From Bryum argenteum (Eukaryota; Streptophyta; Bryopsida; Bryales; Bryaceae): a stretch of DNA of 64,000 nt. A program made the translations under genes and the position numbers. The DNA lies in the NCBI GenBank assembly GCA_037043015.1, contig CM073321.1, positions 18,473,001 through 18,537,000 on the forward strand. Reading direction: 5' to 3'. Below are positions 55,644 through 64,000 of this stretch, piece by piece; positions within the stretch are counted from its first letter, which is position 1; every line of letters begins with the position of its first letter. The notes below the pieces were generated by a model. It did not search any database, was not told the origin of the DNA, and saw nothing but the letters and a program-made list of their open reading frames with translations.

Positions 55644-56800
55644 GTAGAGCTGAAGAGCGGGGATGAGACCAACTCCAGCGAGGACGAGTACGTGATAACC
55701 GATACGGGCAAGAGAGTGAAGGCAGGACGTATCGCAGCTACGCCACTCAAGCGGCCGAAGCACGGGGTTAGTTCGCGAAGGAGGAGGTAGGACGTATTAG
55801 AGGTCGGCAGTCAGAGGACGGCCAGGGTTAGGAGGTAGGATTAGGATCCGTCCTAGGCCAGTATAGTATTTTCTTTTTGGGAATGCGTGCCGCTTTTTGA
55901 GGAGTAGGCCTTATAGGCCGGCGCCGCAATCCAGTTAGGTATCTAAGTCGTTGACTTAGAAGTACTTATAGGTGGTAGTTTGGCCACCTAGAACATTCCT
56001 TGCTTGAGTGTTAATCGAACCTTCTTATGCGCATATTCGGTGTGATCATTTCCCTGTCTCCTTTTCAGTTGAGTGCTTGGAAAGTCGGATCTACTGTGTT
56101 GGGTTACGAGGTGGGAGTTAGGAATCCGGATTCTTTGTTAGATCGTTTCTGTGGAGTTGAAGTCGTTGGGCGTATACTTGAGTGCCTTGTGTCTTGAAAT
56201 GGTCTAGGTGTCTCGAGACGAAAATCTACTGTGTGGTGAATACTTTACGGTGCAGGAGGGTGCAGGAGTAGAGTGTGTGAGGACGAATTGCAATCCGACC
56301 TCCACCGCCACGCACTGAGTTCGTCCTTAGTCTCAGAGGACGGATCAAGCGCAGTATGTGACCAGAATACGTGTGAACGTCTTCTAGCCGGATTCGGAGC
56401 TCTTGGAGACTGTCATTGTAGTAAGTGTGATAGGGTAACCAGGACGGCCTGCGTGACCTGCTAGTTCGGACGGATAGGACGGATAGGACGGATTAGTTGT
56501 GAGGACTTAATGTGTGCCTTAGTGTGTGTGTGTGTGTGTGTGGAGTCTAAGTGTGGAAGTTTCCGCCACGGTAAACATAAGAAAAGAGTCTTTGTTCATC
56601 CCCTCTTGCAAAGGGATACCCTTGCCATGCAAGGCAAAAACATAAGTTGGGACTAGAAACGTTTGGGGGTTTGGTTGTTTTAGCACTACTTGTCTTGGTC
56701 ACTTCACAGAATCCCTGAAACGATACACAAGTCACCTGAACACGGGTTTTACACCAATAAACGTGTAAGGGAAGATAAAGTGAATATATGGCATCCGACA
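55644..56800 (+). other. 3' part of the LTR-like insertion
   Basis: Contains the in-frame extension to 55790, then non-coding sequence with short repeats: GGACGGATA x3 at about 56467-56495 and a GT microsatellite at about 56522-56541. It ends GGCATCCGACA. Confidence 0.6.
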
Positions 56801-59309
56801 CGTGGTATTTGGCTTATGTTCATCATTCCAACCTAGTGCCTCCGGCGCCCATTCACTCGGCCCGGCTTGTGAATCAATTCTACATTTTTGAGCACTAAGG
56901 TAGCATACCACCTCAATTGCTTGGGTGTAACTTTGGCTTTTGTTTCAAAGTACTTTAATGAAGCAGTATTGGTGAATACCTTGATCTCATAGAGACCAAG
57001 GTAATGTTGCCATGTCTTCAAACAATGGACCATGGCAACCATCTCCTTCTCATGCGTTGGCCAATTGATTTGAGTGCCATCAAATTTCATGCTCTCAAAT
57101 GCAATTGGCTTTCTTGCATGAGCACTCCCCCGATGGCAAAGTCACTTGCATTGGTGTGCACCTCAAAAGGCTTATCAAACTCCGGGAAATTCAATACCGG
57201 CGGAGAGGAGAGCTTCTCCTTGAGTTTTTTTTTTTTGAAATGCTTGCACACATGAATCGGTCCCATCCAAGGCCAAGTTTTTCTTAAGCAAACCGGACAT
57301 GGGTTTAGCAATCTTGGAGAAGTTCTTTATGAACCTCCTATAATAATTAGCCAACTCAAGCAATGACCTCACTTCCCTTTGTGAAGTGGGTTGGCTCTCC
57401 TTCTTGATTGCTTCCACCTTCTTGTGGTCTGGTTTGACACTTTGTCCCATCATAATGTGTTCCAAGATCTCCATCTCTAGCAAGTCAAACTCACTCTTCT
57501 CCCATTTTATATACCACTTATTGTCCCTAAGTTTTTCTGAAGCACAATTGCAAAGTGTTGTGCATGCTCCTCCGCGGTTTTGGAGAACACCAATATGTCA
57601 TTGATGTAGACAATGAGAAACAGATCCATCTCTTCATGGAACACCGTATTCATGAGGGTTGTGAACGTTGATGGGGCGTTGCACAACCCAAAAGGCATCA
57701 TCAAGGCCTTTTCTAGCTCCCAAATACACTTGGGAGGTGTGGAGTTAGAAGTGGGCTTATTCCCTTCAAGTCCCAAATCGGTCCTTAGCATCATTTGGAA
57801 CCGGGTTTCCTCTAACTCTTCCAAGTTCACCAAGTTGATCCTACTCCTTAACATGTTGGAAGCCTTGATGAACTCTAACTCAATCTTCTTGCCTTCGGGG
57901 TTGGCAACCACTCTCAATGCTCGCCTCATTATCTTTACCCCATAGGTATCAAAGGAAGTCTTACATAAGATGAGACCAATCCCATCCATCTCACAAACCT
58001 TGAAGTTTTCCACAAAGGTGAAGTTTTGGCACTTCACTTCTACTTCCGTTGCTACAAGGCATGTTTGGTGTGACTTGCCTCTTTGCAAATCTCACTTTGA
58101 TGAGCTTGCTTACTCAAATGCAAGCCCATCCTCTTTGATGCTTTGGGGCTCATGAAGGAGTGGGTTGCCCCTTTGGTCTGGAGCAATGCATTGCTATGTG
58201 GCCCTTTTCACCACAATTCAAACAAGTAATGCAACTTGTCTCTTCTTCTTTTTTTGGACTTGTCCCCATTTTGGGCTTGTCCTTGGCAAACTTGTCCTTC
58301 CCATCCTTGGAAGGCCCACTCTCACGACCCTAAAGCTTTTGCCAACCATTTTTCTTATGTTGGCTCTTGGATAGTAATTTGCCTTGCTCTCCGGTTGAGG
58401 CCCTGTCGTTAGAGGCCTTTTGGTGACCTTCATCATCACCAATCCCTTTTGCCAACTTGAGCAATTCGGCACAAGTATCCGGCAATCTCGCCATCTTGAA
58501 TAATGCCCGCTCCACCCAACCTAAGAGTCCATAGAAGAAAAATGGCCTTTTTGGCCAATTCATCCAACTTCGGGAGCAAATTCAAATGTGCATTGAAATC
58601 CTTCACATAGGCATGAAGGGTGTCCGTTTGCTTCAATTGTGCAAGGGCCATGCCATCCTGAATCTCTTGGTACTCCAGTTGAAGCGATCACTTAGGATTC
58701 CATTGAAACGGGTCCAGGTCAAGTTGGTCACCACTTCCGCGTTCTCATCCCGGAAACGAGTCCACCGCAAAAGAGCATATTCTTTCAAGAAGGTCACGAG
58801 AATAGTGATCTAGTCCTCTTCACAATCCCTTTGAGCCTCAAAGTAGAGCTCAAGTTCCACAATGAAGTCCTTGACCTTGTTTGCCTTGCCCAATCCTGTG
58901 AAGGAAGAGGGCAAGTTGGTCTTGCACAACTTGCAGAAAGAAAGGCTTGATGCCTTCCCCTTGAGTTCCTTGATCTCATCTTGCATGACATGAAGAGTTT
59001 TGACAAGCTCATGGAACATTTCCTCTCATGCCTTCCGCTTGCGGCCATGTTTCCCGGGAGTGGGACTTAAAGGATTTTCTTCCTTTTCATAGTGAGTGTC
59101 CTCCTCACAACCAGCAACTTCTCTTTGTTCCCCTTGGTCCTCTTTTATTTCCGCCAGCTCCTCCGAAGGACCTTAAGAAGACTCCTTATGAGGGGTACCT
59201 GGCCTCAAAGGCTTAAGTACGTGACTTCGGGCCACATCACGAGCTTCCCGCCTCTCATGCCATCCTACTCTTGATTGGATCCCGTAACTTAGCATGCTCT
59301 GATACCAAG
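56801..59309 (-). pseudogene. Chromovirus gag-pro-RT-RNase H fragment
   Basis: Collinear with about 27220-30297 of the first copy but reduced. RNase H remnant at 56833-57300 ([14 protein letters not shown]). The RT palm is fused directly to upstream sequence after a deletion ([20 protein letters not shown], about 57690). The catalytic motif reads YIND instead of YIDD at about 57605. The protease region is lost and replaced by a short junction near 58160. The zinc knuckle is damaged and the Gag pieces are shifted (58440-59030). Ends at the primer site 59296-59307. Clearly dead and older than the first copy. Confidence 0.8.
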
Positions 59310-60829
59310 TGTCGCGACCCTAATTACTCCAACTCATTTTTTTTTCTTAGTAAGCTTTACTTGGTAGCGGAATCCAGGCTCACTTAGTTGGTAGCAACCG
59401 GTCACGACTTTGCTAACACTTGCATGTGCCCACATGCACAATGTTAGCACCATTTTAAGTCAAGTTGTCCAACCCACCTTGACTCCATAACTCATTACCG
59501 AATACTCATTACCCGGAACTCCCACCAACACATCCGCATGCCAACCCGGAACTCCCACCAACACATGGGCATGCCACTTGGTGGCACGGGGCGGCCTTCC
59601 ACAAATGTTCAAGCTCCCAAGGGTGCTACTAATCACCCCCGGAGCTAACCGCCCTTATCCATTGTCCAACTTCCCACTAGTCCCCTGCCACTATTGTTTC
59701 TCACTTCATTCGGGACTTTGCCGGAAATCCTCCCGGAATCCGGCACTAGTTTTCCCGGGACTAGTTTGGAGCGCGACTCTTTCCAACCCAATGTTGCGGG
59801 ATGCTCAAGAGCATCTCACAATGCCCAAGGTGTAGGAGTGAGGCTTCCTTTCCATGCCTCACCCTTTTGAGCCATTCCCGGTTACTCGCGGGAACCGGCA
59901 CTACTTATCACGGGGACTAACTTGGAGAGGAACACTTCCCAACCCCATGTCTAGAGATGCTTCAAAGCACTTTCCATCTTCCACAAGGTGCGGGAGTGAG
60001 GCTCCATCCCAAGCCTCACCCCTTGGAGCCACCCCGGCTCCTCAAGGCACCATGTGTAAGTGAGGAGGGAGACCACCCCTCCTCATAGTACTCTCTGGAG
60101 TCTTCGGTAGGCTCCACCTTCTTATGTTGAGGGGCCTTCCGTGACACACTTTCTTTTTGGAAGACCACCCGTTTTTGCCTTTGTCTCAAAAACAGGCCGT
60201 AACTTCTCCTCGGGCTAACTCCTAGCTCAGGTATCCAAATGGGACGTGCGAGCCCATTTTCGACATCTACTCTTTGAGTAGATATTGATGGACAACCGAC
60301 TTGTCTCAATTGGGTCTGTCCCAAGGGAGATATGCCCCTCTGAACATTCGGTGTCCCGGGAGGCAACATTCCCAGGTCCCGAAGTCCCGACCACTTTGAG
60401 GAGCTATATCTCCTAAACTTTTGTTTTGCTCATCATGAGCCTTAGCATTCTAGAAAGCTCTTGTCATTTGCTTTCTAGCAGCATGCAACATGCCACCCTC
60501 CACGAAGGTCGACACATCGAGTCCCGAAAGTTAACACTCCCGAGTCCCGGAGTGTCACGGAACGCGCTCCAACCTTTGGAGAGCCATATCTCATGACTCA
60601 CAACTCGAAATCGTGCGTTCTTTGGACGCATGGGTGCGTGCTTGAACAAGGATTTCAACTATGTATGGCTCACCACCAAGTTCGTCCGGAGCACGACGCA
60701 ATTGCGTGCTGTTTGGTCGGGACTCTCCTTGGTCACCTCACCTTGTCTCTTGCCAAGCCCGGGGCCTCACTCCCGGGGTCCTCTTGGCTCACCACGGTGT
60801 TCGGGCATCCTTTGGAAAGGAATGTGACA
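59310..60829 (-). repeat. 5' LTR of the second chromovirus copy
   Basis: From TGTCGCGACCCTAATTACTC to GGAATGTGACA. It differs from its partner at 48952-50474 at many positions, consistent with an old insertion. It borders the satellite directly at 60830. Confidence 0.85.
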
Positions 60830-63480
60830 GAGCGTGCTTGCACAGCGTGCTCCGCGTTGGGCTTACAGTTGGAACCGAGTCCTCACCACCCTACGCGATG
60901 AAGCTCGTCGATAAGCCCGGATTCAGATCTGCATTGTTGGCGGTCGTCTTGGCATGTTGTACTAGATGCTTGATTGTGAAGTTGAGGATTTTGAGATTGG
61001 AATTGATCGGACGAGTGCTAGAATTGCGTCGACGCAAGTGTGACTCTTATCCGACTAAATTTCATTTTTTTTGGAAATTTTCACCTTGTGGCCCAGCTTT
61101 TGTCAATGCCGAGCTCGAATGCTCCCCCTGCCCAGCGTTCTGAACACAACGTGGTATGGTTGGGCTAAGAGGTCTGTCGATGTTGAGATCGTGGGCTCCC
61201 CTTGTACAGCGTGTTTGCACAACGTGCTCCGCGTTGGGCTTCCAAATGGAACCGAGTCCTCACCACCCTACGCGATGAAGCTCCTCGTTGAGCCAGGATT
61301 CTGATCTTCATTGTTGGGGGATTGTTTTGGCATGTTGTACTTGATGCTTGATTGTCAAATTGAGGATTTTGAAATTAGAATTGGTCGGACAAGTGCCAGA
61401 CATGCGTCGACGCAATTCTCACACTTGTCCGACAAACTATCTTTTTTTTGGGAAATTTTCACCTTGTCGGCCCTGCTTCTGTCAATGCCGAGCTCGAATG
61501 CTCGCCCTGCCCAGCGTCCTGTGCACAACGTGGTATGGTTGGGCTAACAGGTCTGTCGATGCTCAGCTCGAGGGCTCCCCTTGCACAGTGTGTTTGCTGA
61601 GCGTGTTTGCACAGCGTGCTCGGGGTTGGGCTTACAGTTGGAACTGAGTCCTCACCACCCTGGGCAATGAAGCTCCTCGCTCAGCCCGGATTCTGATCTT
61701 CGTTGTTGGCGAATTGATTTCGCATGTTGTTCTTGATGCTTGATTGTCAAATTGAGGATTTTAAAATTGGAATTGGTGAGACGAGTGCCCGACTTGCGTC
61801 GACGCAAGTCTGACACTTGTCTGACTGAGTTTCATTTTTTTGAAAATTTTCACCTTATCGGACCAGCTTCTGTCAATGCCGAGCTCGAAGGCTCGCCATG
61901 CCCATCATCCTTTGCACAACGTGGTATGGTTAGGCTAACAGGTCTGTCGATGTTGAGCTTGAGGGCTCCCCTTCCACAACGTTCTTGCACAGCGTGATCC
62001 GGGTTGGGCTTACACTTGGAACCGAGTCCTCACCACTGTAGGCGATGAAGCTCCTCGCTAAGCCTCGATCTGATCTTCGTTGTTGGCGGATTGTTTTGGC
62101 ATGTTGTCAAATTGAGGATTTTGAAATTGGAATTGGTCGGACGAGTGCCAGACTTGTGTCGACGCAGGTCTGACACTTGTCTGACTGACTTTCTTTTTTT
62201 TTGGAAATTTTCACCTTGTTGGCCTAGCTTCTGTCAATGCCGAGCTCGAAGGCTTCTCCTGTCCAGCGTGCTGTGCACAACGTGGTATGGTTGAGCTAAC
62301 AGGTTTGTCGATGTAGAGCTCAAGGGCTCCCCCTACTCAGCGAGCTTTCACAGCGTGCTCCGGGTTGGGCTTACAGTTGGAACCGAGTCCTCACCACCCT
62401 GGGCAATGAAGCTCCTCGCTGAGCCCGGATTCTGATCTTCGTTGTTGGCGGATTGTTTTGGCATGTTGTTCTTGATGCTTGATTGTCAAATTATGGATTT
62501 TGAAATTGGAATTAGTCAGACGAGTGCGAGTCTTGCGTCGACGCAAGTTTGACGCTTGATCGACCGAATTTCATTCTTTTCGGAAATTTTCACCTTGTTG
62601 GCCGAGCTTCTGTCAATGCCGAGCTCGAAGGCTCGCCTTGCCCTGCGTCCTGGACACAATGTGGTTTGCTTGGGCTATCACGTCTGTCGATGCTCAGATC
62701 GAAGGCTCCTCTTGCACAACGTGCTTGCTGAGTGTGCTTGCACAGCGTGCGTGGGGTTGGGCCTACAGTTGGAACCGAGTCCTCACCACCGTGGGCGATG
62801 AAGCTCCTCGCTCAGCCCGGATTCTGATCCTTGTTGTTGGCGGATTATTTTGGCATGTTGTTCTTGATGCTTGATTGTCAAATTGAGGATTTTGAAATTG
62901 GAATTGGTGAGACGAGTGCCAGACTTGCATCGACGCAAGTCTGACACTTGTCCGACTGAGTTTCATTTTTTTGGAAATTTTCACCTTGTCGGCCCAGCTT
63001 CTGTCAACGCCGAGCTCGAAGGCTCCCCCTGCCCAGCGTCCTGTGCACAACGTGGTATGGTTGGGCTAACAGGTCTGTCGATGCTCAGCTCCAGGGCTCC
63101 CCTTGCACAGCGTGCTTGCACAGAGTGCTCGGGGTGGGGTTACTATTGGAACTGAGTCCTCACCACCCTGGGCGATAAAGCTCCTCGCTGAGTCCGGATT
63201 CTGATTCCCGTTGTTGGCGGATTGTTTTGGCATGTTGTTTTCGATGCTTGTTTGTGAAATTGAGGATTTTGAAATTGGAATGGGACGGATGAGTGCCAGA
63301 CTTGCGTGGACGCAAGTAGGACACTTTGAATGTCATTTTTTTTGGAAATTTTTTACCTTGTCGGCCCAGCTTCTGTCAATGCCGAGCTCGAAGGCTCCTC
63401 CTGCCCTGCGTGCTCTGTATGATATGCTATGGTTGGGCTTATAAGTGGAAGCAAGGCTTCACCTTGTCGGGCGATAAAAC
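60830..63480. repeat. Satellite of ~380-bp units, about seven copies
   Basis: The landmark GGAAC(C/T)GAGTCCTCACCACC starts at 60871, 61248, 61640, 62018, 62379, 62771 and 63148, with a decayed copy at 63447, so spacing is 361-392 bp. Each unit has TGATTGTCAAATTGAGGATT, a long palindrome around TTGCGTCGACGCAA, and GTCAATGCCGAGCTCGAAGG. The units are diverged from one another. Short open frames recur in every unit but are not conserved in length, so I call no gene. Confidence 0.9.
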
Positions 63481-63723
63481 TCCTCACCGAGCCCATTTTT
63501 TCCAATTTTTTATTCATTCTTCATCTTGTCCGCCCTGCGTCGTTGACTACAATTTGATTTAAGTTAGATCTTCATGGTTAGTTCTGAATTGGTGGATGGG
63601 TCGGGAGTTATGAATTTTTATGAATTACTTTTGAAACAAAGGTGGATTGTTTAAGTTGATTTTTAAAAAAAATTGGTTTCCGTCATATGATATTTAATTA
63701 TTGAGTTGGTGTTCTTTTTGCAG
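63481..63723. other. Spacer and probable intron
   Basis: AT-rich sequence ending in GTTGGTGTTCTTTTTGCAG, a good splice acceptor for the following exon. The donor exon is not identified. Confidence 0.5.
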
Positions 63724-64000
63724 GATCTTTTAAAGCGACTTGCAATTCAACCAGAAGACGAATCTGATGCTGATAGTGACCTCTTTGCTTTGGGAAACGA
63801 AGTGTTGGCTTACGTGGAGTCTCGTCGATTAGTAATAGCATTGTCTTCGATTCCCGTAACTCCACCTCCTGCATCACTTGTCCGTCACACTTCACGTGTT
63901 AACGTTGATCGGGTTGCACGAGCAGTTAACATGCGAATTAAAAAGAATGAGGCCAAAGCTCGTCGTATCCAAGCGAAGGAATTTGCTAGACTTGCACCTA
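63724..64000 (+). CDS. Exon of an unrecognised gene, cut by the window edge
   Basis: After TTTTTGCAG at 63723 one frame stays open for 92 codons to the window end. It starts DLLKRLAIQPEDESDADSD and continues through LGNEVLAYVESRR, then a basic stretch (RIKKNEAKARRIQAKEFARL). An acidic then Arg/Lys-rich helical composition suggests an N-terminal regulatory or DNA-associated segment. It is not visibly similar to the protein at 9351-12283. The family cannot be named from this piece. Confidence 0.5.

Larger units (their letters stand above)
53354..56800 (+). mobile_element. 3.45-kb LTR-like insertion carrying a long open frame
   Basis: Bounded by TGTCGGACC...GCATCCGACA and flanked by CGTGG (53349-53353 and 56801-56805), inside a chromovirus pol otherwise continuous with the first copy (GCGTGGTG then CTTATGTTCATC). 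The TG/CA ends and 5-bp duplication are those of an LTR retrotransposon, but I find no internal direct repeat, primer site or pol. So it is either a solo LTR of unusual length with a gene inside, or a non-autonomous element. GC content and codon use (GAG, AAG, GTC) are higher than in the surrounding DNA. Confidence 0.78.
48952..60829 (-). mobile_element. Second, old chromovirus copy with nested insertions
   Basis: LTRs are at 48952-50474 (1523 bp) and 59310-60829 (1520 bp). Coding is on the minus strand with a TGGTATCAGAGC primer site at 59296-59307. Internal sequence follows the order of 23506-32920 but is heavily mutated and deleted. It is interrupted by a different LTR (50475-51715) and by a 3.45-kb insertion (53354-56800). 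Flanks (CAAGG left, GAGCG right) do not match, so one end was rearranged. Confidence 0.85.

Noticed and set aside
48952..60829. A clean 5-bp target duplication for the second chromovirus copy
   Set aside because: Flanks CAAGG and GAGCG do not match. The inverted LTR scrap at the left end shows rearrangement.
60661..63562. Family of 60-160-codon frames in the satellite
   Set aside because: Each unit gives a different frame length and reading phase. The recurrence is due to the repeat.
1..64000. tRNA, rRNA or other conserved RNA genes
   Set aside because: I looked for tRNA arm motifs and rRNA-like conserved words and saw none that hold together; a covariance search would settle it.

Overview
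This is a repeat-dominated piece of a large plant nuclear genome. It holds nested Ty3/gypsy and Ty1/copia retrotransposons, solo LTRs with 5-bp target duplications, a satellite, and split genes with GT-AG introns and a TATA promoter. A transposase-like gene of the DUF7869 type, which I associate with mosses, liverworts, lycophytes and ferns, makes a non-seed plant my best guess. That is inference, not proof. I see no rRNA, tRNA or ordinary housekeeping gene.

Layout. 1-9085 is a large inverted structure. A left arm (1-1325) and a right arm (7354-9085), each with a roughly 30-bp repeat array and a GC-rich segment, face each other across 6 kb of very AT-rich DNA with no gene. Directly beside the right arm, 9351-12283 carries a broken transposase-like gene. 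A 134-bp tandem repeat follows it, and the TTTAGGTCG word of the arm array recurs there. Arm, gene and tail look like one DNA transposon.

13335-39441 is a nest. A truncated minus-strand copia element (with its own 750-bp inverted-repeat insertion) was hit in its 5' leader or LTR by a 21.6-kb gypsy element (16976-38620, duplication CTTAG). That element was hit in its gag-pro-pol frame by a 9.4-kb minus-strand chromovirus (23506-32920, duplication ATGTC). The chromovirus was in turn hit in its 5' LTR by a solo LTR (30642-31935, duplication CCCCT). The host gypsy reading frame is open on both sides of the chromovirus and in phase.

39446-41080 is a set of inverted duplications and G/C-rich minisatellites containing copia LTR ends. 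41115-41554 has exon-like sequence, and 42049-43599 is an older solo LTR of the big gypsy family.

44434-48849 is a decayed, intron-containing minus-strand gene with the hallmarks of an N6/N4 DNA methyltransferase, itself split by a solo chromovirus LTR. 48952-60829 is an old, broken second chromovirus copy. It contains a 3.45-kb LTR-like insertion (53354-56800, duplication CGTGG) with a TATA box and a long open frame for an unrecognised coiled-coil protein. 60830-63480 is a roughly 380-bp satellite with a 50-bp palindrome in many units, and 63724-64000 is an exon running off the window.
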